Source: Rhizobium leguminosarum
GTDB taxonomy: Bacteria > Pseudomonadota > Alphaproteobacteria > Rhizobiales > Rhizobiaceae
Assembly (NCBI RefSeq): GCF_001652265.1
Contig: NZ_LWBS01000327.1
Location: 1-64,000 of the forward strand
DNA: 64,000 bases
Reading direction: 5' to 3'
Shown: in pieces, positions 43,268-51,810 of the stretch
Numbering within the stretch: the stretch's first letter is position 1
How the letters are laid out: every line of letters starts with the position of its first letter
Notes under the pieces: model-generated
Databases searched by the model: none
The model's input: only the letters and a program-made list of their open reading frames with translations
Told to the model about the DNA's origin: nothing
Program-made: the position numbers and the translations under genes

Positions 43268-43837
43268 TCAATTCCTTACTGGCGGGACGACGACAACTGA
43301 TCGGGAATGATTTCACGTACCGGCCGATCCTCTGACGCGCCAAATCACGCATTCGACGATTTGTACAGGGTGATCTTCGTATCCTGAATCGTCGAAAATC
43401 ACCGCGTAAGCCGGCGTGATCTGTCATTTTTGGTGCGACCCTCCATTCCCTTTCGAAAATCGAAATATTCCCTTCACTGCGACTTGCGCCGGCAGCGGCG
43501 CGTGGTTGCCAAAGGTGCTTGTTTCAGCACCCCAAATACGAAAATTTGCAGTGAAGACGCCGCGATCCACGCTTTTCATTTTATTGGGTAAACTTTCATT
43601 TGTTTACGAAAGTAAATAAAAAATACGTCACAAGCAACACAAATGCTGCGGAAAAATACTGATGATGTCAATCACTTTTATCATTTTCTATCAATGATTT
43701 AACTCAACGCGCCCTGTCGATGCCGGCCTCCCATCTTTTCCCGATCGCAGTTCTTCATTGACAGATAGGGGCTTCAGGGAACCTACTTTGCCTACGATCT
43801 TGAGGAGGATCGAATAACTGATCTTTGGGAGGCACAG
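43268..43837. other. 570-bp intergenic control region between lacI-type gene and sugar transporter
   Basis: No gene recognised. The sequence turns AT-rich from about 43560 to 43700. It holds GTAAAC-N8-GTTTAC (43588-43607) overlapping ACTTTC-N10-GAAAGT (43592-43613), a compact symmetrical site suited to a LacI or DeoR protein. A GGGAGG ribosome site lies just before the binding-protein start at 43838. Confidence 0.5.
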
Positions 43838-45085
43838 ATGAATATCAGAAAATTCGGCGTGACGATGCGGGCTGCCGTAGCGGTATGGGCGCTCTGCGCC
43901 ACATCGGCGTTTGCCGACACCACCATCGAGTTCATTCAATGGTGGGAACCCGAAATGCCGTCGGGCGCTCTGCGCGGCATCATGAACGATTTCGAAGCCA
44001 AAAACCCCGGCATAAAGGTGACGCTGGTCAGCGGCCCCTATGCCACAACGCGTGACCAGATCGTCGTCGGCGCCGCCTCGGGAACGCTGAGCGACGTGGT
44101 GGGCCTCGATGGTGCCTGGGTAAACGGGCTCTCCAAGCAGGGCGCGATCGCCTCCATGGACGAACTGATGGAAAAGGCGAAATACGACAAGAGCCAGATC
44201 ACCGATATCGTCAAGGTCGATGGCAAGAGCGTGATGTTCCCGCTGGCCTCCTTCGTCTACCCGGTTTTCGTCAACCTGGATATCTCCAAGGCCGCCGGCG
44301 TCGACAAGCTGCCGACCACGCGCACGGAATTTGCCGAAGCCGCGAAGAAAATGACCGACGCCTCGAAGAACCAGTACGGCTGGGTCCTGCCGCTATCGCT
44401 GCAGTCTCCGAGCGGAATCCAGAACGACGTCATGTCCTGGGTCTGGGCCTCCGGCGCCTCGATGCTGAAGGACGGCAAGCCTGACCTCGAAAATGACGCC
44501 GTCGTCGGCACGCTCGACTATATCGCCTCCCTCAACAAGGAAGGCGTTATTTCTCCCGGCATTTTTGCCAAGAAGGAACAGGACAAGGTCGAGGAATTTG
44601 TCAACGGCCGCGTCGGTATGATGGTCGACTCCCTCGCACATGTGAACCTTATCCGCGAACGCAATCCGAAGCTCAATTTCGGCATCTCCGCCCTGCCGGC
44701 CACTGACGGCTACACCGGCAAGCGCGGCATGCCCTATGCGTCCTGGGGCATCGGCATCAGCGAAGGCAGCCAGCACAAGGAAGAAGCCTGGAAACTCGTC
44801 GAATACCTGATGAGCCCTGATGTCAACGGCCGTCTGGTCTCGATTGCCAACGCCTTCCCCGGCAACGTCCATGCCAAGCCGGACTTCGTGGCCTCGGACC
44901 CGATCTTCGCAGAAGCCTTCAAAATATTCCAGAGCGGTTATCCTGCGAACGAATTCGTCGGCCTTCCGGTTGCCGAAGAGCTGATGCGCGACATGAACGT
45001 CGAAGTTCAGAAGATGTTCGACGGCGGGCAGTCAGCCAAGGAGGCAGCTGCCAATACTGAGAAGGCTTGGCTGGCGAAGTTCTAA
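43838..45085 (+). CDS. sugar ABC transporter, periplasmic solute-binding protein (family 1)
   Basis: A 415-residue binding protein of the maltose/glycerol-phosphate type. A Sec signal peptide (MNIRKFGVTMRAAVAVWALC) is cleaved after TSAFA. The mature start is DTTIEFIQWWEPEMPSG, and later segments such as FVNGRVGMMVDS and YASWGIGISEGSQHKEEAWKLVEYLMS are typical of family 1. It begins a three-gene transport operon with no ATPase. A strong hairpin follows it. The ligand is an unidentified carbohydrate. Confidence 0.92.
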   Translation: MNIRKFGVTMRAAVAVWALCATSAFADTTIEFIQWWEPEMPSGALRGIMNDFEAKNPGIKVTLVSGPYATTRDQIVVGAASGTLSDVVGLDGAWVNGLSKQGAIASMDELMEKAKYDKSQITDIVKVDGKSVMFPLASFVYPVFVNLDISKAAGVDKLPTTRTEFAEAAKKMTDASKNQYGWVLPLSLQSPSGIQNDVMSWVWASGASMLKDGKPDLENDAVVGTLDYIASLNKEGVISPGIFAKKEQDKVEEFVNGRVGMMVDSLAHVNLIRERNPKLNFGISALPATDGYTGKRGMPYASWGIGISEGSQHKEEAWKLVEYLMSPDVNGRLVSIANAFPGNVHAKPDFVASDPIFAEAFKIFQSGYPANEFVGLPVAEELMRDMNVEVQKMFDGGQSAKEAAANTEKAWLAKF

Positions 45086-45104
45086 GCACGTCGCTTTCAC
45101 GTAT

Positions 45105-45134
45105 CACCGGCAGCGCGACCTGGCGCTGCCGGTG
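45105..45134 (+). terminator. intra-operon hairpin after the sugar-binding protein gene
   Basis: Perfect 12-base stem CACCGGCAGCGC (45105-45116) and GCGCTGCCGGTG (45123-45134) with a six-base loop, 20 bases after the stop. No T-run follows. It matches in form and place the hairpin at 2521-2550 and probably limits permease expression or protects the upstream mRNA. Confidence 0.75.
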
Positions 45135-45173
45135 CAAGTCGTCAAATCTCGGCAGAACGGGAAGTCACAGCTC

Positions 45174-46112
45174 ATGAATCATTCGGCTACGGCTCTGGTC
45201 GCTGCGCACGCCAAAGCGCGAAGAAAGGGATGGCTTCGTTACAGCACCTTGAGGAAGCTGGTGCCGTATTTCTACGTATCGCCGGCAACCCTGCTGCTTG
45301 TGCTGTTGATGCTGTTCCCCATGGTGATGGTCTTCAAATATTCTCTGATGGACGGCGCCATCATGAAAAAGGGCACTGCCTTCGCAGGCGTCCAGAACTA
45401 TGTGACCATCTTCGAGAACCCTGTCTTCTGGCAGTCGGTCGTACAGACGCTTTATTTCACGATCATGAGCGTCGTCTTCCACTTCATCATCGGCCTGGCC
45501 TTTGCGCTGCTGTTGAATACCAACCGCGTCGATCCGCTCATTCGCAGCATCCTGCGTGTACTCTTCATCCTGCCCTGGCTGTTCACTGCCGTCATCATCG
45601 CCATCATCTGGCGCCTGCTGCTCGACCCGAACGGTGTCGTCAACAGCGTGCTGATGGCGCTCCATATCATCAATTTCAAGGTCGAGTGGTTTTCGTCGAC
45701 GCGCACCGCCATTCACGCTTTGACCTTCGCAAACATCTGGGCGGGTTATCCGCTCTACATGGTCAGCCTGCTCGCCGGTCTGCAAAGCATTTCGAAGGAG
45801 CTTTACGAGGCAGCCGGTATCGACGGCGCCAACGGACTCCAAAAGTTCTGGTACATCACCATTCCGCAGCTGATGCCGATCATCATCAGCATCGCGCTTC
45901 TCGATTTCATCTGGACGATGCAGGTTTTTCCGCTGGTATGGATGACGACGGGCGGCGGCCCGATCTACTCGACGGAAGTGCTCTCCACCTTCACCTACAA
46001 GCTCGCCTTCTCGCAGTATGAATTCTCGCTGGCTTCGGCGAGCGCGATGATCATCCTCATCATCTCGATGAGCGTCACTTATTTCTACATCAAACACCAG
46101 CAGCGCAGGTAA
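45174..46112 (+). CDS. sugar ABC transporter permease (MalF/UgpA type)
   Basis: A 312-residue inner-membrane permease with about six spans. The upstream in-frame start at 45132 lies in the hairpin, so ATG at 45174 (MNHSATALVAAH), preceded by GGGAAG, is chosen. The coupling loop is ISKELYEAAGIDGANGLQKFWYITIPQL. It pairs with the next permease five bases downstream. Confidence 0.92.
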   Translation: MNHSATALVAAHAKARRKGWLRYSTLRKLVPYFYVSPATLLLVLLMLFPMVMVFKYSLMDGAIMKKGTAFAGVQNYVTIFENPVFWQSVVQTLYFTIMSVVFHFIIGLAFALLLNTNRVDPLIRSILRVLFILPWLFTAVIIAIIWRLLLDPNGVVNSVLMALHIINFKVEWFSSTRTAIHALTFANIWAGYPLYMVSLLAGLQSISKELYEAAGIDGANGLQKFWYITIPQLMPIIISIALLDFIWTMQVFPLVWMTTGGGPIYSTEVLSTFTYKLAFSQYEFSLASASAMIILIISMSVTYFYIKHQQRR

Positions 46113-46117
46113 CCGCC

Positions 46118-46963
46118 ATGGCAAAGCGTTCCTTCAAAAGCTCGGTATTGCCGACCATCCTGACCTATCTCGGCCTGGCGATCGGCCTCGTCTTTTCGGC
46201 CTTTCCGATCGTGTGGATGTTTTTCAGTTCACTGAAATCGAATACGGAAATCTTCGCCCTTCCGCCGCGGCTGTTGCCGGATGATTTTACGGTGGCCGCC
46301 TATCTGACGATTTTCAACGATCCGGTGAAAGTGCGGTTCTTCATCAACAGCTACTTTGTCGCCGGCGTCGTCACCATTCTGACCCTCTTGGTCGCGATCG
46401 TGACCGCCTACGGCTTCAGCCGCTATCAGTTCCGGTTCAAGAACACCTTGAACATCTTCATCATCAGCACCCAGACCGTTCCGCCGATTACCCTTCTCAT
46501 CCCCTATTTCGGAATGGTGGTCGCCTTCAGGATCTTCGATACCTATCTGGCACTGATCCTGACCTACATGGTCTTCACGCTGCCTTACGCCGTCCTGCTG
46601 ATGACAGGCTATCTCAACACCTTGCCGAAAGAGCTGGACGAGGCCGTCCTTGTCGACGGAGGCTCGAGCTGGACGGCGCTCTGGCGCGTCATCGTTCCCG
46701 TCTCCATCCCCGGGATCGTCGCCACGGCGGTTTACACGTTTCTGCTGGCCTGGAACGAATTCCTCTTCGCGCTGACGCTGACGAAATCGATGAATCTCAG
46801 AACCGTTCCGATCGGTATCCAGCTTCTGATGGGCCAGCACGCCTTCGAATGGAACGAGATGATGGCGATGAGCGTGCTCGGTTCGCTACCCCTCCTGGTC
46901 CTTTACCTGGTTGCTCAACGCTACTTCCTGGCAGGCATGACCGCCGGCTCAGTCAAAAGCTGA
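46118..46963 (+). CDS. sugar ABC transporter permease (MalG/UgpE type)
   Basis: A 281-residue permease with six predicted spans and the coupling loop LPKELDEAVLVDGGSSWTALWRVIVPVSIPG. The C-terminus ends AQRYFLAGMTAGSVKS, a standard close for this family. It ends the plus-strand transport operon and converges with a PfkB kinase gene. Needs an ATPase from elsewhere, probably the MalK-type protein at 34853-35998. Confidence 0.92.
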   Translation: MAKRSFKSSVLPTILTYLGLAIGLVFSAFPIVWMFFSSLKSNTEIFALPPRLLPDDFTVAAYLTIFNDPVKVRFFINSYFVAGVVTILTLLVAIVTAYGFSRYQFRFKNTLNIFIISTQTVPPITLLIPYFGMVVAFRIFDTYLALILTYMVFTLPYAVLLMTGYLNTLPKELDEAVLVDGGSSWTALWRVIVPVSIPGIVATAVYTFLLAWNEFLFALTLTKSMNLRTVPIGIQLLMGQHAFEWNEMMAMSVLGSLPLLVLYLVAQRYFLAGMTAGSVKS

Positions 46964-46989
46964 TGGAGCGCTGATCGCCGTTTCGAAAC

Positions 46990-47970
46990 TCATAGCGAGA
47001 GCAGAGCGCTGCGGCTAACGCCAACATCCCAATCCCGCAGGGCATCGCCGACCTCGGCTCTGGTGGGCGCGCCGGTACGACCGCCGAACACTTGGCATTT
47101 GAGCGCCGCCGCCATGGACGACCAGCGCATCGTCTCTTCGATCGGCAAGCCTTCCGCAGTGGCCAGCGCAAAAGCGCCATGGAAAATATCGCCGGCTGCG
47201 AGCGTATCGACGGCCCTCACCTTCGGAGCAGCAAGATGGACGATTTCGCCGGTTCGGTCATCGAACCAGAAAGAGCCGCTTTCGCCAGCCGTGACGCTGA
47301 TGAAGGCATGCTCGAACTTTCGCTTCAGAAGACAGACGACCTTCACCAGTTCCGCTGCTCCGGCAAGCCGCTCGGCGGCCGGCTGCGAGAACACGATGTG
47401 GCTGGCCGACGGTGCCAGCATCTCGATCACGCCATCGCCTGCGACGTCGCCGTCGAGAATGGCCGGCTTGCACGCCTCTCGGGCGGCCAATAGCGTCCGC
47501 AATGCAAGCTTTGGCCACCGGACGTCGACCAGCACCGCATCGAAAGCAGAAACATCCTGTTGCGTGACCGGCTTGACCGTTTCGTGCAAGCCCGCATCGT
47601 AGAAAGGCACGATCAAGCGCTCGCCCTGATCATCGACAAGGATGGTCGAGACGGCCGAGCGGGCGGCTTCGATGCGCACCACGCCGCTCGTGTCTATGCC
47701 GCTATTGCTGAGGTCGGCAATGATGCGTTCGCCGGTGGCGTCATTGCCGACCGCACCCCAGAGGCTGGCATGGCCGCCCAGTCGGGTGACCGCAAAGGCG
47801 GCACTCGATGCCATGCCCTCGGCGATCTGCAGCATATCGTAGGGCAGAATTTTGCCCTGGCCGGTGGGTAACGAGCGCACGCGAAACAGGGTGTCCATAA
47901 CCGCCGCGCCGACACACAAAACGCGGCGCGCCCGACCGGGAGGCTGCTCGAAGGCAGAAGAAGTCGTCAA
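46990..47970 (-). CDS. PfkB-family sugar kinase with DTLAAGD motif
   Basis: A 326-residue ribokinase-fold kinase. It has AEGMASSAAFAVTRLGG (about residues 49-65) in place of the usual GG-N pattern and DTLAAGDIFHGAFAL (about 256-270), in which the first Gly of DTxGAGD is Ala. The catalytic Asp remains. It is the last gene of the GntR-controlled operon, 18 bases after the MalG-type permease. A 2-keto-3-deoxysugar kinase role would fit the DapA-family lyase in the same operon but is not shown. Confidence 0.87.
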   Translation of the reverse strand: MTTSSAFEQPPGRARRVLCVGAAVMDTLFRVRSLPTGQGKILPYDMLQIAEGMASSAAFAVTRLGGHASLWGAVGNDATGERIIADLSNSGIDTSGVVRIEAARSAVSTILVDDQGERLIVPFYDAGLHETVKPVTQQDVSAFDAVLVDVRWPKLALRTLLAAREACKPAILDGDVAGDGVIEMLAPSASHIVFSQPAAERLAGAAELVKVVCLLKRKFEHAFISVTAGESGSFWFDDRTGEIVHLAAPKVRAVDTLAAGDIFHGAFALATAEGLPIEETMRWSSMAAALKCQVFGGRTGAPTRAEVGDALRDWDVGVSRSALLSL

Positions 47971-47988
47971 AACCGTTGTCTCACCCGC

Positions 47989-48804
47989 TCACTTGACGGC
48001 TCCGGCCGTCAGGCCCGCCACGATCTGCCGTTGCGCAAACACCGTCAATATCAGCACAGGCAAGGTGACAATCAACGCCGCCGCCGCCAACGGACCCCAA
48101 CTGACCTGCTCGAAGGAGAGCATGTTGTAGACCGCAACGGGCAGCGTGCGCGTCTCGCGGCTGGCAAGCACGATGCCGAAGACGAAGTTGTTCCACGAGA
48201 AGATGACCGACAGGATGAAGGCGACCACGATGCCCGGCCTTGCGATCGGCAAGGCGACCAGGCGGAAAACCTGCCAGGGTGTTGCGCCGTCGATGCTTGC
48301 AGCCTCCTCCAGCTCCATCGGCGTCGTCTCGAAATAACCGATCATGATCCACACGACGATCGGCACAGTGACGACGAGATGGATGATGATCTGCGGCATG
48401 AGTGTGCCGAGCAGGTTCAGCCACTGGAACAGCAGGAAGAGCGGGATCAGGAAGGAAAGGCCGGGCGTCATGCGCGCTATCATGATGACCATCGCGGACT
48501 TCTCCGCCTTCAGCCGTGCGATGCCATATCCGGCCGGCACGCCGATCAGCAGCGCCAGAAGTGTGGCCGCACCCGTCACCAGCACCGAATTCCAGAGATA
48601 GAGGAAGAAGTTGTTCTCTTCGAAGACCTTCAGATAGTTCGACCAGGCCAAGCGCTCCGGGATGAAGATCGGCGGATAGGCGCCGTTGTCGATCTCATAC
48701 TTCAGCGACAGCGAGATCATCCAGAGGAAGAACAGGACGACCGGCGAGATCATCACCAGGGCAACAAACAGCAGTCCGATGCGATCGAGCGTCTTGCGCT
48801 TCAT
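47989..48804 (-). CDS. sugar ABC transporter permease (MalG type)
   Basis: A 271-residue permease with six spans and the loop ETTPMELEEAASIDGATPWQVFRLVALPIARPG. It ends AQRQIVAGLTAGAVK. Start and upstream stop overlap as TGATG, so translation is coupled to the partner permease. Part of a transporter lacking an ATPase gene. Confidence 0.92.
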   Translation of the reverse strand: MKRKTLDRIGLLFVALVMISPVVLFFLWMISLSLKYEIDNGAYPPIFIPERLAWSNYLKVFEENNFFLYLWNSVLVTGAATLLALLIGVPAGYGIARLKAEKSAMVIMIARMTPGLSFLIPLFLLFQWLNLLGTLMPQIIIHLVVTVPIVVWIMIGYFETTPMELEEAASIDGATPWQVFRLVALPIARPGIVVAFILSVIFSWNNFVFGIVLASRETRTLPVAVYNMLSFEQVSWGPLAAAALIVTLPVLILTVFAQRQIVAGLTAGAVK

Positions 48805-49742
48805 CAGCGTGCCTCCCCGTCGGACCAGTTCACGCGCTGCCGGAGCATCATAAGGACGAAGGAGAGCAGGACGATGAGGATGAAGAAAACGACCGCCATG
48901 GCCGAGCCATAGCCGATATCGTAGTAGGCGAAAGCGGTGTTGTAGAGATAGATGTTGATCGTCTCCGACGCCGTGCCGGGACCGCCTTGGGTCATGGCAT
49001 AGATGATGTCGAAACTTTTCACCGCATCGATGCTGCGGATGATCACGGCAATCATCAGGAACGGCGCGATCATCGGCAGCGTCAGATAGCGGAATTTCTG
49101 CCAGACATTGGCTCCGTCGATTTCAGCACTTTCATAGGGCTCGCGCGGAACCGCCGCCAGACCGCCGAGCACGATCAGCATGATAAGCGGCGTCCACTGC
49201 CAGGTCTCGACCAGCACCAGCGACGGGATGACGCTGCTCTGATTATATATCCACTCCTGCGGGCCGATGCCGACGAAGGAGAGGAGATAGTTGAGGACGC
49301 CGAGCTGGGGATGGAACATCATCGTCCAGACGAGCGCGATGGCGACGGGTGTGGCCATCATCGGCATCACGAATATGCCGCGTATAAGACCGCGCAACGG
49401 AAATTGAGCATCGAAGATCAGCGCGGCGAGCGTCCCCAGAAATAGGGGAACCACCACGGAGAGCGTCGTATAGAGCACCGTATGCCACAGCGACTCCCAA
49501 AAGCGCATGTCGGCGGCGAGGCGCACGTAATTGTCCAGCCCCGCAAAGACCTGGGACTGGCCGAGCGTCCAGCTGTTGACGCTCATCCATACCGTAAACA
49601 CCCACGGAAAGACGATGACGGCAGCTATGACGATGAGCGCCGGGATGACGAAGGGCCAGTAGTTGGGAGCAAACCGATCCGGTTTGCTCCTTCCTTTCGA
49701 CGTCTTGGCCACGGCAGCCGTTTCGATGCTTGTCGAGGCCAT
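48804..49742 (-). CDS. sugar ABC transporter permease (MalF type)
   Basis: A 312-residue permease. A basic N-terminal tail (SKGRSKPDRFAPNY) precedes span 1; the coupling loop is VPREPYESAEIDGANVWQKFRYLTLPMIAP. It overlaps the binding-protein stop by one base (TAATG), unlike the other transporter operons here, in which a hairpin separates these genes. Six or so spans, normal length. Confidence 0.92.
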   Translation of the reverse strand: MASTSIETAAVAKTSKGRSKPDRFAPNYWPFVIPALIVIAAVIVFPWVFTVWMSVNSWTLGQSQVFAGLDNYVRLAADMRFWESLWHTVLYTTLSVVVPLFLGTLAALIFDAQFPLRGLIRGIFVMPMMATPVAIALVWTMMFHPQLGVLNYLLSFVGIGPQEWIYNQSSVIPSLVLVETWQWTPLIMLIVLGGLAAVPREPYESAEIDGANVWQKFRYLTLPMIAPFLMIAVIIRSIDAVKSFDIIYAMTQGGPGTASETINIYLYNTAFAYYDIGYGSAMAVVFFILIVLLSFVLMMLRQRVNWSDGEAR

Positions 49743-51070
49743 TATCCCTCGCTTTTTGCCAGGACGGGTTCGAACTGTGCCGTCGCCGCCTTCAGTTCGG
49801 TTTCGGGATCGGCGCCGCCGATCATGTTGGTGAGACCGACGCCATAGACGTCGCGGAACTCGGTGACCGGAATGATGACCGGCAGCGCGAGCTGCGAGAT
49901 CTTGCCGGAACCGACGACGGCATCAAGCCATGCGCCCGGCATTTTGACGCCTTCGCGGACCTTCGCGTCCTCGAGGACGGACTGGCGGAAAGGAACGCCG
50001 GCGCCGGCCTGCAGCAGACGTGCGCCCATTTCTTGCGAAATCGCCCATTGGCAGAAGAGGTACCCGGCCTCTTTTTTCTGGCTTGCCGCGACGACGCCAA
50101 GCCCGTCGCCGAATGTGCCCGCGGCCTGTGCCTTCGGACCTTTCGGCATGATGCCGTAACCGACCTGGCCGACGACGCGCGACTTTTCCGGATTCTCGAT
50201 CGGCGGCGCAAAACCAACGCCGTCCAGCCACATGCCGATCTTGCCCTGCAGGAAGGCCGACTGCGCCTCGGCCCAGTTGAAGCCGGAGACCCCGGGAGGG
50301 GCTGTCTTGGTCATCAGTCTTTGATAAAGCTTGGCCGCATCGATCGCTTCTTGCGAAGTCGTGCGCAGCTTGCCATCAGGGCCGAGCGGGCTCGAACCAT
50401 ATCCGAGCAGCAGCGTCGTCCAGACCGGCGTATTGGCATTCTTCAGGCCGCGGGCGACGAAGCCGTAGGTGTTGCTCGAAGGATCGGTAAGCGCCTCCGC
50501 AGCACTGGCGAGTTCTTCGAACGTCGTCGGGTAGGTAAGCCCCTTCTTCTCGAACAGCGCCTTGTTCCAATAAATGATCCAATAGTCGACCGAGAATGGA
50601 AGCGAACGCAGAACACCGTCCGGGTCTTTGGCAAAAGTCAGGCCGGCTTCGGCGAAGTCGGTTTCAACCAGAGACGGGTCGGTCAGAGAGGGGTCCTTGA
50701 GAAAACCGCCGATATCGGCAAGCCAGCCGCCCTTTTCGAACTGCCGCTTCTGGACATGATAGCTCATGTGCACGACGTCGAAGCTCGGCTTGCCGGAGCT
50801 CAGCTCGATGGTCGTCTTCTGACGCTGCTGTTGTTCGGGCGTCGCTTCAGCATTGACCTTGATGCCGGTGAGCTCCTCGAATTCGGACAGGTACTTCAGA
50901 AGTATTTCGCTGCGCGGGCTCTTGACCAGGTTGACTTCGAGCGTCGTGCCGGCAAAGCGCTTCCAATCGACGGCAGCCGACGCCAACCGCACGCCGAGCA
51001 TGCTGCTGGCCCCAAAAGCGGCCGTACCCGCCAGAAAGCCGCGCCTCGTCGGATTCAAAAACGATGACAT
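49742..51070 (-). CDS. sugar ABC transporter, solute-binding protein with Tat signal
   Basis: A 442-residue family 1 binding protein. The N-terminus has a twin-arginine signal (NPTRRGFLAGTAAFGASSML) with likely cleavage after LASA, so it is probably exported folded. The mature protein has TFEELASAAEALTDP and AFLQGKIGMWLDG, typical of carbohydrate binders. It follows the GntR gene by 55 bases and precedes two permeases without a gap. Ligand unknown; the DapA-family lyase in the operon hints at a sugar acid or amino sugar. Confidence 0.9.
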   Translation of the reverse strand: MSSFLNPTRRGFLAGTAAFGASSMLGVRLASAAVDWKRFAGTTLEVNLVKSPRSEILLKYLSEFEELTGIKVNAEATPEQQQRQKTTIELSSGKPSFDVVHMSYHVQKRQFEKGGWLADIGGFLKDPSLTDPSLVETDFAEAGLTFAKDPDGVLRSLPFSVDYWIIYWNKALFEKKGLTYPTTFEELASAAEALTDPSSNTYGFVARGLKNANTPVWTTLLLGYGSSPLGPDGKLRTTSQEAIDAAKLYQRLMTKTAPPGVSGFNWAEAQSAFLQGKIGMWLDGVGFAPPIENPEKSRVVGQVGYGIMPKGPKAQAAGTFGDGLGVVAASQKKEAGYLFCQWAISQEMGARLLQAGAGVPFRQSVLEDAKVREGVKMPGAWLDAVVGSGKISQLALPVIIPVTEFRDVYGVGLTNMIGGADPETELKAATAQFEPVLAKSEG

Positions 51071-51125
51071 GTAATTCCTCCTCCTTTTGCCGGCGATCTC
51101 CTCACCCCCGGCTGTTTATTTCCGA

Positions 51126-51785
51126 TTATATCCTGAGCGCACGATCTCTTGCATGATTGATGTGTGCGACAAGACTGTTGACGGCGTCCTCGGCCGATCG
51201 TCGTTCGATCGCCTCGAGCACTTTCAGATGCTCGCCCATGACAGGTCCGACGTGACCATCGATGCGAAAACGATCCTGACTGATCAGGCGCATCTTGATC
51301 GAGTTCACCCGGTAGGCATTCGAGATAATGGTATTTCCAAGGGCATCGATAAAGGCGTCGTGCATGCCCCAATCGACAGCTTGCGCGTGCACTTCCAATT
51401 CGTGCGATCCATCGCCGTTTCGAATGGCATCGGCGACATCCCGATGCTGCTTCAGGAGCCCGGCGATCGTCTCGTCAGACGCAGAGCGGGTGAAAAGAGC
51501 GACTGCTTCCTTCTCCAGGAATACGCGCAGCTGGAACGCCTCGCGAATGAGATTAAGGTCGATATGAGCAATCTGCAAACCCCGCTGGGGTACCGTCTTG
51601 ATCAGCCCTTCGGCTTCGAGCCTCGGGATGAGTTCGCGGATAGCGCCAAGCGTCAGCCCCGTCAGTTCGACGAGGCGACGCTGCGAAACGAACTGGCCGG
51701 GGCGCACGTCACGCGCAAGAAGGTGGCGTGTGAAACTCTCATACGCCTTTTCCCGCAGTGTCGGCTGCTCGTCCGTTCCGTCCAT
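51126..51785 (-). CDS. GntR-family (FCD) transcriptional regulator
   Basis: A 219-residue regulator. The winged helix (VSQRRLVELTGLTLGAIRELIPRLEAEGLIKTVPQRG, about residues 26-62) precedes an FCD domain with likely metal-binding His/Asp (WGMHDAFIDAL, GHVGPVMGEHLKVLEAI). Earlier in-frame starts overlap the lyase gene; ATG at 51783-51785 (MDGTDEQPT) follows GGGAGAGG and is chosen. It is the second gene of the operon it probably controls. Confidence 0.9.
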   Translation of the reverse strand: MDGTDEQPTLREKAYESFTRHLLARDVRPGQFVSQRRLVELTGLTLGAIRELIPRLEAEGLIKTVPQRGLQIAHIDLNLIREAFQLRVFLEKEAVALFTRSASDETIAGLLKQHRDVADAIRNGDGSHELEVHAQAVDWGMHDAFIDALGNTIISNAYRVNSIKMRLISQDRFRIDGHVGPVMGEHLKVLEAIERRSAEDAVNSLVAHINHARDRALRI

Positions 51786-51810
51786 CGCCTCTCCCAGAAA
51801 CATGTCCGTC

